The notes under the pieces: model-generated
Databases searched by the model: none
Told to the model about the DNA's origin: nothing
Seen by the model: the letters and a program-made list of their open reading frames with translations, nothing else
In this document: positions 7,172-13,214 of the stretch, piece by piece
Numbering within the stretch: the first letter of the stretch is position 1
Layout: each line of letters begins with the position of its first letter
Assembly (NCBI GenBank): GCA_964462325.1
Contig: CAYWYQ010000024.1
Coordinates: 1-13,214 of the forward strand
Direction: 5' to 3'
DNA from: CAYFMS01 sp964462325
Lineage (GTDB): Bacteria > Patescibacteriota > Patescibacteriia > UBA9934
Length of the DNA stretch: 13,214 nt
Program-made: the position numbers and the translations under genes

Positions 7172-7858
7172 ATGAAGGTTACAGTATGGGACGTAAATAG
7201 GGTTTTTTGGAAAATAATGAAGCCGTATCGTTGGCTTGCTCTTTGGATTACTATATTCTCGATCCTTGCTTCTGCTATAGGGGTAGCACATCCATATCTC
7301 TATAAACTATTTTTCGATATCCTTTCCGGTGAATCAATTCCGTTCTATCAATCACAGGATCTATCTCTTTTGATAATCATTGTCATGATTGGAGTTTTGG
7401 GGATATTAGGCAATGTGTCGTATCGCATAGGTGGATTTTTCAATACGCGCTTTCAACCAATGATGATTCGTGACATAGAACGATATGGTTTTTCCTATAT
7501 TCTTGACCATTCGTACAGATTTTTTACAAATAATTTTACAGGATCACTCGTCAGAAAAGTAAGGCGTTTATCTAGGTCATTTGAAAAACTTGCTGATCAA
7601 TTTCATTGGAAATTTTTACATATCTTCACAAAACTATTAGGGGTTTTTCTTGTGCTTTATTTTCAATATGAGCTTATTGCCTATGTATTACTTGCATGGA
7701 TTATTGTTTTTATTCTTGTGAATATTATTATTTCACGATGGAAGCTTCGGTATGATGAACAAAGAGCAGAAGCGGATTCGCATGTAACAGCGACGCTCGC
7801 AGATGCTGTGACAAATAATCCACGATCAAATTATTTGGAGGTAAACGGCATGAGGTAA
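7172..7858 (+). CDS. ABC exporter half-transporter, N-terminal TM part (frameshifted)
   Basis: N-terminal part of an MsbA/MdlB-type ABC exporter; substrate unknown. It carries an N-terminal amphipathic segment and about four membrane helices: WLALWITIFSILASAIGVAHPYLYKLFF near 21-48, LLIIIVMIGVLGILGNVSYRIGG near 66-88, and a long hydrophobic pair near 148-190. Homology-like sequence runs to ATLADAVTNNP. The tail RSNYLEVNGMR is out of frame. The next frame read from 7822 gives TIKLFGGKRHEVTLFRN, which continues the exporter family sequence exactly where expected, so one base is missing at about 7819-7824. The rest of the protein is the ORF that starts after this stop. Whether the shift is real or a sequencing error cannot be told here. 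Confidence 0.85.
   Translation: MKVTVWDVNRVFWKIMKPYRWLALWITIFSILASAIGVAHPYLYKLFFDILSGESIPFYQSQDLSLLIIIVMIGVLGILGNVSYRIGGFFNTRFQPMMIRDIERYGFSYILDHSYRFFTNNFTGSLVRKVRRLSRSFEKLADQFHWKFLHIFTKLLGVFLVLYFQYELIAYVLLAWIIVFILVNIIISRWKLRYDEQRAEADSHVTATLADAVTNNPRSNYLEVNGMR
7819..7824. other. Frameshift site splitting the ABC exporter
   Basis: The shift must lie between a TAA in the downstream frame (7816-7818) and the TAA that ends the upstream frame (7856-7858). Protein continuity (TNN-P/S-TIKLFGG) narrows it to about 7819-7824, with one base too few. No slippery heptamer compatible with a -1 programmed shift is visible: slipping on AAT-AAT would bring that TAA into frame. Confidence 0.8.
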
Positions 7859-7860
7859 CT

Positions 7861-8934
7861 TTGTTTAGGAATGCGGCAGAGAAATTTAGAAAATTGCAGA
7901 CATTTACATGGAGGATTAATGAATTAAATTGGGGGATACAGGGGTTACTATTTGCTCTTTTGGAGGTAGGAATTATGTATTATGCTCTTCAATTGTGGAA
8001 GCAGGGATTATTGACGATAGGGGACTTTGCACTCATTCAAGGGTTTATTGCGATATTGTTTAATCAATTATGGGATATTGGGAGGAATATTCGTGATGCA
8101 TACGAAGCGTATGCAGATGCAAAAGAAATGGTAGAGGTATTAGAAGAACCACATGAAATCAGGGATCTAAAAAGAGCAAAGAAATTGAAGATTCGAAGAG
8201 GGAAGATTGAGTTTAAAGATATTGACTTTGCTTATCCTCATTCAAACAATGTGTTCAGCAACTTTTCACTCACGATAAAACCGAATGAGCGCGTGGCCTT
8301 TGTTGGGTATTCGGGGGTAGGTAAATCAACGATTACGAGTCTGCTATTTCGATTTTTTGATATACAACGAGGGCAAATTCTTATTGATGGACAAAATACG
8401 AAGCGTGTTACACAAGAATCATTGCGTCAAAGCATAGCTATGGTTCCTCAGGAAGCAATTCTGTTTCATAGAAGTATTTTAGAAAATATTAGATATGGTA
8501 AACGTGATGCGACGGATGAAGATGTGATAGATGCAGCAAAGAAAGCGCATTGTCATGATTTTATTTTATCACTTCCAAATGGGTACGATACACTTGTCGG
8601 GGAACGTGGAATCAAGTTATCTGGCGGAGAACGTCAGCGGATTGCCATAGCGAGAGCTATTTTAAAGGATGCGCCTATTTTAGTTCTCGATGAAGCGACA
8701 TCAAGTCTAGATTCTGAATCAGAATCGCTTATTCAAGATGCGCTTGAAAGACTTATGAAAGGAAGGACGACGATTGTAATTGCACATAGATTGTCAACGA
8801 TATTAAAAATGGATCGTATAGTAGTACTTGAAAATGGACAGGTGATCGATGAGGGCTCTCATGCTCAATTGTCTAAAAAGAGAGGAATTTATAAAAAGCT
8901 GTGGGATATTCAAGTCGGGGGATTTATTCAGTAG
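7861..8934 (+). CDS. ABC exporter half-transporter, C-terminal TM and ATPase part (frameshifted)
   Basis: Second part of the same exporter. The TTG at 7861 is not a credible start; it is an internal leucine codon (HEVTLFRNAAEKF). It holds the last two membrane helices (GIQGLLFALLEVGIMYYALQLW, TIGDFALIQGFIAILFNQLWDIG) and a complete nucleotide-binding domain: Walker A GYSGVGKST (8305-8331), Q-loop MVPQEAILF, signature LSGGERQR (8617-8640), Walker B ILVLDEATSSLD (8677-8712) and switch histidine IAHR. All catalytic residues are intact, which argues against an old pseudogene. Joined parts give about 585 residues, the normal half-transporter length; it would act as a homodimer or with an unlinked partner. 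No substrate can be inferred from the neighbours. Confidence 0.92.
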   Translation: MFRNAAEKFRKLQTFTWRINELNWGIQGLLFALLEVGIMYYALQLWKQGLLTIGDFALIQGFIAILFNQLWDIGRNIRDAYEAYADAKEMVEVLEEPHEIRDLKRAKKLKIRRGKIEFKDIDFAYPHSNNVFSNFSLTIKPNERVAFVGYSGVGKSTITSLLFRFFDIQRGQILIDGQNTKRVTQESLRQSIAMVPQEAILFHRSILENIRYGKRDATDEDVIDAAKKAHCHDFILSLPNGYDTLVGERGIKLSGGERQRIAIARAILKDAPILVLDEATSSLDSESESLIQDALERLMKGRTTIVIAHRLSTILKMDRIVVLENGQVIDEGSHAQLSKKRGIYKKLWDIQVGGFIQ

Positions 8935-8980
8935 TGATTACATGTAGAAGGTGATGCTAATAGCTAATTACTAATAGCTG
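8932..8980 (+). repeat. A/T-rich heptad repeat and hairpin, possible empty IVP-type flank
   Basis: CTAATAG, CTAATTA, CTAATAG form three tandem 7-mers at 8957-8977. The 9-mer TAGTGATTA (8932-8940), which starts with the ABC stop codon, can pair with TAATTACTA (8965-8973) with one G-T wobble. Seven-base period and inverted layout recall the arrays around the IVP gene, but the units are A/T-richer and no gene lies between the arms. Relation to the IVP element is inference. Confidence 0.5.
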
Positions 8981-8983
8981 CGT

Positions 8984-8989
8984 TATAAT
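8984..8989 (+). promoter_or_regulatory. Consensus -10 box TATAAT immediately before small membrane-protein gene
   Basis: A perfect TATAAT ends 8 bases before ATG 8998, so transcription would start at or within one or two bases of the start codon, giving a leaderless mRNA. No -35 match and no Shine-Dalgarno are seen. Confidence 0.6.
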
Positions 8990-8997
8990 AGAGACAT

Positions 8998-9258
8998 ATG
9001 ATTGAAGCAAAAGAAATTTTATTCATTGTGCTTGCATTTTGTGCCCTTTGGGTGACGGTGTTTTTCTGTTGGTTTGTGTATCAATTTGCGAAAGCAGTGA
9101 AACAAATAAATGATGTTCTGGGTCAGGTCCGTGATCATATCGCGAGTTTAGAAGATGCGATCACAGGAATGAAATCCAAGTTCGGTGATGGAGCGATACA
9201 TCTGAGTAAGGTGGCGATGCATATGAAGGGGGTGGTTGATCGTTGGAAAAATCAATAG
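8998..9258 (+). CDS. Small single-TM hypothetical protein
   Basis: An 86-residue protein with one N-terminal membrane helix (about residues 7-30, ILFIVLAFCALWVTVFFCWFVYQFA). A mostly helical tail of about 55 residues follows, with heptad-like hydrophobic spacing (INDVLGQVRDHIASLEDAITGM), ending in basic residues. The layout resembles DUF948/YtxG-type proteins and short membrane proteins I associate with CPR genomes, but I do not recognise a family with certainty and claim no function. The tail probably faces the cytoplasm and may oligomerise as a coiled coil. ATG 8998 follows a consensus TATAAT by 8 bases, supporting this start and a separate transcript. Its 3' side leads into a 316-base hairpin-rich non-coding stretch ending in a terminator, which may be its 3' UTR. 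Confidence 0.75.
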   Translation: MIEAKEILFIVLAFCALWVTVFFCWFVYQFAKAVKQINDVLGQVRDHIASLEDAITGMKSKFGDGAIHLSKVAMHMKGVVDRWKNQ

Positions 9259-9523
9259 GGACCGTTTGTCTATGAGCGAATTTTCGCTTCAGTTTTCCGC
9301 TGCACACTCATCACATAAAGGTTCAACCTTTTTGAAATGCGAACAAGGTTTAACCTTTCATCTTCAACGAAACTTCATCCAATATCCTTCACGGACGGTT
9401 TTGTTGCTGCAAGAGAGGTCCGACTTCAATCAGCGGAGCTGATTCAGTCGGCACCTCAGACTGGTCACTCTCGAAAGGTCCGTGCCTCATACGAGAGGTC
9501 GGACATTGAAGTTGATTGCTTTT
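9259..9523 (+). other. Hairpin-rich non-coding region upstream of terminator (candidate structured RNA)
   Basis: No plausible protein in any frame. From 5' to 3': hairpin AGCGAA/TTCGCT (9275-9288); two palindromes AAAGGTT-C-AACCTTT (9317-9331) and AAGGTT-T-AACCTT (9345-9357); an 18-bp interrupted hairpin at 9415-9457 (GAGGT/ACCTC, CCGACT/AGTCGG, AATCAGC/GCTGATT, GGA loop); and hairpin CTCTCG/CGAGAG (9468-9497). GARAGGTCSG occurs three times (9413, 9473, 9493). GTCCGAC (9418-9424) could instead pair with GTCGGAC (9498-9504), which excludes part of the big hairpin. I find no RNase P, tmRNA, SRP, 6S or T-box signature. It could be a 3' UTR, an independent small RNA, or a cluster of repeats. Confidence 0.5.
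9317..9357. repeat. Pair of AAGGTTYAACCTT palindromes
   Basis: AAAGGTTCAACCTTT (9317-9331) and AAGGTTTAACCTT (9345-9357) are near-identical perfect palindromes around a single central base, with centres 27 bp apart. The one-base centre makes them poor RNA hairpins, so a dimeric DNA-binding protein site or a dispersed genomic repeat fits better. Confidence 0.5.
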
Positions 9524-9574
9524 CGTCGATGTCGGTTACTCTTGATGAGTAGAGCGAACATCGACGGTTTTTTC
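9524..9574 (+). terminator. Strong intrinsic terminator before dnaE
   Basis: CGTCGATGT (9524-9532) pairs perfectly with ACATCGACG (9558-9566), with an inner TACTC/GAGTA helix and a TTGAT loop. Six T residues follow at 9568-9573 and further T-rich sequence after them. It closes the transcript of the small membrane-protein gene or structured region and insulates dnaE. Confidence 0.88.
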
Positions 9575-9591
9575 TTTTCTGTCGATCTGTA

Positions 9592-9600
9592 TGCTAAACT
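9592..9600 (+). promoter_or_regulatory. Putative extended -10 (TGCTAAACT) of dnaE
   Basis: TGC plus TAAACT, the same 9-mer as before rseP, lies between the terminator and the dnaE ATG at 9615. The expected transcription start is near 9607, leaving a leader of only about 8 bases. The alternative ATG at 9591 overlaps this box and is unlikely to be used. Confidence 0.45.
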
Positions 9601-9614
9601 CTTTGCATACTCCT

Positions 9615-12600
9615 ATGAAACCAGAAGATTTTGTCCATCTGCACGTGCATTCGCACTATTCGCTTTTAGAAGCTCTCCCGAGTCCAAAGGCTCTTGTAAA
9701 ACGAGCAAAAGAACAAGGAATGAATGCGATCGCTCTTACCGATAATGGGGCGCTTTATGGCGCGGTTGAGTTTTACCAGGCATGTATCGCTGAGGATATA
9801 AAGCCGATTATTGGGCTCGACATGTATATTGCACAGAATAAAATGACAGATAAACGTGCGCGTGTTGATGATCGGCCGTATCGTTTAACACTTCTGGCTA
9901 CAAATGAAAAAGGATATAAAAACTTATTAAAAATTTCTACTTCAGGATTTTTGGAAGGTTTTTACTATAAGCCGCGTGTCGATCATGAATTTTTACGCAA
10001 GCATAGCGAGGGGTTGATTGCATTATCGGGAGGTCTTGCCGGAGAGGTGCCTAAGTATATTGCACAAGATGATTATAAAAAAGCAGAAGAAATTGCACTT
10101 TTGTATCAAGATATATTTGGAAAGGACAACTTTTATTTAGAATTGATTCATCACCCTGATTTTGATAGTCAGGTAAGCATGAATGAAAAAGTGATGAAAT
10201 TATCTGAAAAAACGGGTATTCCCCTTGTAGTAACGAGAAATATTTTTTATCTCGATCCTATTGATCGCGATGGATATGAAGCGCAACTTTGTATTCAAAG
10301 AGGTCGCACGCTCGATAGTTATCGTCAAACAAAAACACAAGATGTAGACCTTTCTTTCGGAGATGTAAAAGAAGTACTGGAATACTTTAAGGATCAGCCT
10401 GAAGCGCTTGAAAATACCAGGAAGATTGCAGATAGAGTAGATTTCAAGATGGATTTAGGGAATAATTATCTTCCTATTTTTCCAATGCCTGAAGGGAAAA
10501 CGGATAATGAGCATCTCTATGACATGACGCTTATTGGTTTGAAGGAACGATATGGAGATGAGCTTTCTGAAGAGGTAAAGGAACGATTTGAATTTGAGTA
10601 TAATGTGATCAAGAATATGGGATATGCTTCCTATTTCATTATCGTTCAAGACTTTGTAAATTTTGCAAAAAGTAGAGGGATTTTGGTGGGGCCAGGCCGT
10701 GGTTCTGCCGCAGGATCTATTATTTCCTATGCGCTAAAAATTACTGATCTCGATCCATTGCATTATGGACTCCTTTTTGAGCGTTTCTTGAATCCGGATC
10801 GTGTATCGATGCCGGATGTAGATATGGACTTTGCAGACTCTCGCCGCGGAGAGGTGCTTGAATATGTGACGAATAAATATGGAGAGGATAAAGTGGCTGG
10901 GATTATTACCTTTGGAACCATGAAACCGAAAGCGGCAATTCGTGATGCAGCGCGTGTATTAGGCCTGACATTTGGCGAGGCAGATTTGATTGCAAAAGCA
11001 TCTCCAGACCCTGTACAGGGGCGTCACACACCGCTCAAAATTGCCATTGAAGAACATCCGGATCTGCGTGATCTGTATCGCAGTAATCCCATGGCTCGTG
11101 ATGTGGTTGATCTTGCGATGAAAATTGAAGGGAATCCGCGGCATACATCGCAGCATGCTTGTGGTTTTGTGATTGGTGATGTCCCTCTTGTTGAACGTTC
11201 ACCAATACAAGCCGGACAGCGTGAAGATACGGCTTTTATTACACAATATTCTCTTAACTCAGCCGAGTCGGTTGGTCTTGTAAAAATGGACTTTCTTGGA
11301 CTATCTAACCTGACCGTGATTCAGGATGCACTCGACATCATTGAAGCGGTGCATGGTAAGAGGATCGATATTGAAAATGTTCCTCTGGATGATCATCAAA
11401 CATTTGAATTATTAGGGCGCGGAGATACGACGGGTGTATTCCAGTTGGAGTCCGATGGCATGAAGCGTTATATTAAGGATTTAAAGCCAACAGAATTTGA
11501 AGATATTGTGGCGATGGTTTCTTTGTATCGACCGGGTCCTTTGTCAGCGGGAATGGTGCCGCAGTATATTAATCGTAAAAATGGCCGTGAAAAAGTGGTA
11601 TACGATCACCCAATGATGGAAGAAATCCTGAAAGAAACATATGGGGTGACGGTGTATCAGGAGCAGATCATGAAAATCTCTCGTAAATTAGCAGGGTTCA
11701 CTGCGGGTGAAGCAGATACACTTCGAAAAGCGATGGGAAAGAAAAAGCGAGAAGTGCTTGAAAAAATGTATGACAGTTTCTTGAACGGATGTATCGGTAA
11801 TGGTGTTCCGAAAAAAACAGCGGAAAAGATTTGGCATGACTGGGAGGGGTTTGCTGACTATGCCTTTAATAAATCACATGCGGCTTGCTATGCGATGATT
11901 TCCTATAGAACGGCGTATTTGAAGGCATATTACCCAGCGGAATTTATGGCGGCACTCATGAATTCGGACATCAATACGATTGATCGCATCACAATTGAGG
12001 TTGAGGAATGTAAGCGTGTTGGAATTAAGGTATTGCCTCCGGATGTAAATGAATCATATCCGGGGTTTTCTGTTGTTCCGGAAACGGAAAATATTCGTTG
12101 GGGATTGGGTGCGGTAAAAAACTTTGGGTATGAAGCAGGGCGCATGGTGCAGCAGGAGCGTAAAGCAAACGGAGAATTTAAGGATTTGGCGGACTTTCTT
12201 TCGCGTCTTGATACCAAAGTTATTAATAAGAAAAATATGGAAGCGATGATCAAGTCGGGGGCACTTGATCGCTATGCGGACAGGTCAACCCTCCTTGCCA
12301 ATTTGGATCAGCTTTTACAATATAATCGCCAAGTACGTAAGGATCAGGAACAGAACCAGGTTTCTCTTTTTGATCTCTCACCAGATATTGCGCAGCAGTC
12401 ATTGGTCCTGCGGAAAGCGCAGCCTCTGTTATTAAGTGAGATTCTTGCGGCAGAAAAAGAAATGCTTGGATTGTATGTCTCTTCACATCCAGGAGACTTA
12501 TTTACGGAAGAAATAAAAAAACGCGTTACACCGGCAGTGAATATTGAAAAATGTGAAGAGGATGCCGTCATAAAAATGATGGGTGTTGTTGTAAGTGTGA

Positions 12601-13127
12601 AAAGAATTTTAACGAAGAAGAAACAAGAACCGATGGCATTTGTGCGGCTTGAAGACGGTTCAGGCTCTTTAGAAATGGTTGTCTTTCCTCGTACATATGC
12701 AAAATATAGCGCATCACTTGAAGATAATACCTACATGGTCGTAACCGGAAAAGTGAGTATTCGTGATCGCGGAGAGGAGAAAGAGTGGAGCTTATTATGC
12801 GACTCGCTCATTCCGTTCAAGGAAGAAGATATTGGAACGATTGAACATATGTTGATGTCGGGAACCTGGTATGAAGATGGCATAGAAGAACCAGCGGAAG
12901 AGATAGAAGAAAGTGGATTGATGATTACGGTTCCCGAAAGACCAACGCATGAAATGATTGATGCATTACGTGCTGTTTTTAAGGGTAGTCCGGGGATAGA
13001 GCCCGTGTATTTAATTGTAGAATCTGGGGGTCGTTCACGGAAGGTTCTGACGGAATTTTCCGTTGAAAAATCACAAAAAGTTTTGCAGAAAATAGCGGAT
13101 ATTGTTGGTGAGGGGAAAGTGAGATAA
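9615..13127 (+). CDS. dnaE: DNA polymerase III alpha subunit
   Basis: Replicative C-family DNA polymerase, 1170 residues from ATG 9615. This start is chosen because MKPEDFVHLHVHSHYS is the family N-terminus; the ATG eight codons upstream overlaps a -10-like box. Domains: PHP about 1-270, palm with GPGRGSAAGS and catalytic aspartates D401 and D403 (PDVDMDF) and D559 (KMDFLGL), thumb/fingers with LYRPGPLSAGMVPQYI, VYQEQIMKISRKLAGF and RKAMGKKK, then FNKSHAACYAMISYRTAYLKAYYPAEFMAALM. A helix-hairpin-helix region (FKDLADFLSRLD...IKSGALDRY) comes next, then a clamp-binding motif QVSLFDL (915-921) and an OB fold (IKMMGVVVSVKRIL...LEDGSGSLEMVVF). The polymerase site is intact. Several PHP metal ligands are replaced (N44, D69, R90, N209, F211), so PHP nuclease activity is probably lost. 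It has its own promoter and no partner gene nearby. Confidence 0.97.
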   Translation: MKPEDFVHLHVHSHYSLLEALPSPKALVKRAKEQGMNAIALTDNGALYGAVEFYQACIAEDIKPIIGLDMYIAQNKMTDKRARVDDRPYRLTLLATNEKGYKNLLKISTSGFLEGFYYKPRVDHEFLRKHSEGLIALSGGLAGEVPKYIAQDDYKKAEEIALLYQDIFGKDNFYLELIHHPDFDSQVSMNEKVMKLSEKTGIPLVVTRNIFYLDPIDRDGYEAQLCIQRGRTLDSYRQTKTQDVDLSFGDVKEVLEYFKDQPEALENTRKIADRVDFKMDLGNNYLPIFPMPEGKTDNEHLYDMTLIGLKERYGDELSEEVKERFEFEYNVIKNMGYASYFIIVQDFVNFAKSRGILVGPGRGSAAGSIISYALKITDLDPLHYGLLFERFLNPDRVSMPDVDMDFADSRRGEVLEYVTNKYGEDKVAGIITFGTMKPKAAIRDAARVLGLTFGEADLIAKASPDPVQGRHTPLKIAIEEHPDLRDLYRSNPMARDVVDLAMKIEGNPRHTSQHACGFVIGDVPLVERSPIQAGQREDTAFITQYSLNSAESVGLVKMDFLGLSNLTVIQDALDIIEAVHGKRIDIENVPLDDHQTFELLGRGDTTGVFQLESDGMKRYIKDLKPTEFEDIVAMVSLYRPGPLSAGMVPQYINRKNGREKVVYDHPMMEEILKETYGVTVYQEQIMKISRKLAGFTAGEADTLRKAMGKKKREVLEKMYDSFLNGCIGNGVPKKTAEKIWHDWEGFADYAFNKSHAACYAMISYRTAYLKAYYPAEFMAALMNSDINTIDRITIEVEECKRVGIKVLPPDVNESYPGFSVVPETENIRWGLGAVKNFGYEAGRMVQQERKANGEFKDLADFLSRLDTKVINKKNMEAMIKSGALDRYADRSTLLANLDQLLQYNRQVRKDQEQNQVSLFDLSPDIAQQSLVLRKAQPLLLSEILAAEKEMLGLYVSSHPGDLFTEEIKKRVTPAVNIEKCEEDAVIKMMGVVVSVKRILTKKKQEPMAFVRLEDGSGSLEMVVFPRTYAKYSASLEDNTYMVVTGKVSIRDRGEEKEWSLLCDSLIPFKEEDIGTIEHMLMSGTWYEDGIEEPAEEIEESGLMITVPERPTHEMIDALRAVFKGSPGIEPVYLIVESGGRSRKVLTEFSVEKSQKVLQKIADIVGEGKVR

Positions 13128-13161
13128 TGGCCAATATTAGCAGTTAAATTGGTTAAATCTA

Positions 13162-13214
13162 TTGACATTGCCCGCGGCAAGCCCCAGTGCTTGTCACTGG
13201 GGAAGGATAGCGGA
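13162..13214. repeat. GC-rich hairpin element after dnaE, possible REP-like or mobile-element end
   Basis: CCCCAGTG (13182-13189) and CACTGGGG (13195-13202) form a perfect 8-bp stem with loop CTTGT. Outer CCGC (13172-13175) and GCGG (13210-13213) can extend it. No U-run follows, so it is not a standard intrinsic terminator. TTGACA at 13162-13167 is a perfect -35 hexamer, but no -10 lies at 16-18 bp. The composition is unlike the A/T-rich flanks, and the shape fits REP or IS200/IS605-type terminal palindromes. The window ends here, so its extent is unknown. Confidence 0.45.

Noticed and set aside
7811..7858. Programmed ribosomal frameshift in the ABC exporter
   Set aside because: No slippery heptamer: slipping back on AAT-AAT places TAA in the -1 frame, and no stimulatory stem is evident just downstream.
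9411..9574. T-box riboswitch leader
   Set aside because: Hairpins followed by a terminator suggested it, but no UGGNACC-type antiterminator bulge is present and the downstream gene is dnaE, not an aminoacyl-tRNA synthetase or amino acid gene.
9591..9614. Upstream ATG adding eight residues to dnaE
   Set aside because: It overlaps the -10-like box TGCTAAACT, and the family N-terminus begins at the next ATG (KPEDFVHLHVHS).
9236..9745. Three short + strand open frames (68-87 codons) between the small membrane protein and dnaE
   Set aside because: They overlap hairpins, the terminator and the dnaE N-terminus, have no RBS or -10 at the start, and give low-complexity serine/arginine-rich translations.
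1..13214. CRISPR array, tRNA, rRNA, integrase or toxin-antitoxin genes
   Set aside because: None seen: no regular 25-40 bp direct repeats, no cloverleaf-like sequence, and no such protein motifs in the supported genes.

Overview
The window reads as a scaffold from a low-GC bacterium of the Candidate Phyla Radiation (Patescibacteria), probably from a metagenome assembly. This rests on several signs. A four-helix-bundle (S23/IVP) gene sits between pheS and pheT. A short one-TM protein of a kind I associate with CPR genomes is present. Several genes start almost directly after a -10-like box with little or no leader. A 10-N scaffold join lies inside a gene. The taxonomic call is inference; no rRNA or tRNA is present to confirm it.

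Layout, all genes on the + strand. 1-1296: 3' part of a phosphomannomutase/phosphoglucomutase, running on from outside the window. 1298-2098: glutamate racemase (murI). 2122-3282: RseP-type site-2 protease containing the N gap. 3279-4325: pheS. 4325-4738: an inserted S23/IVP gene flanked by inverted arrays of 7-bp telomere-like repeats. 4739-7126: pheT, whose ATG abuts the last repeat unit. 7172-8934: one ABC exporter half-transporter (TM plus ATPase) split into two ORFs by a one-base frameshift near 7820. 8932-8980: a short heptad-repeat remnant. 8998-9258: small membrane-anchored hypothetical protein. 9259-9574: a hairpin-rich non-coding stretch ending in a strong intrinsic terminator. 9615-13127: dnaE, replicative DNA polymerase III alpha. 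13128-13214: a spacer with a perfect 8-bp hairpin that may be a REP-like or mobile-element end.

Functionally the window mixes envelope genes (sugar phosphate supply, D-glutamate for peptidoglycan, intramembrane proteolysis, an exporter) with core information processing (PheRS, Pol III alpha). mutase-murI and rseP-pheS-(IVP)-pheT are tightly packed and look like operons. The ABC exporter, the small membrane protein and dnaE each seem to have their own promoter.

The most interesting signal is the IVP gene as a compact insertion unit. G-rich heptads point inward from both ends. The left array supplies the gene's own Shine-Dalgarno, and the right array supplies both its C-terminal codons and stop and the sequence right up to the pheT start. 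A diverged heptad array without a gene occurs about 4.2 kb downstream. Second is the structured region upstream of dnaE, with three related GARAGGTCSG copies, an 18-bp hairpin and mutually exclusive pairings. Two apparent gene defects (the ABC frameshift and the RseP insertion) have signatures that fit assembly or sequencing errors rather than biology.
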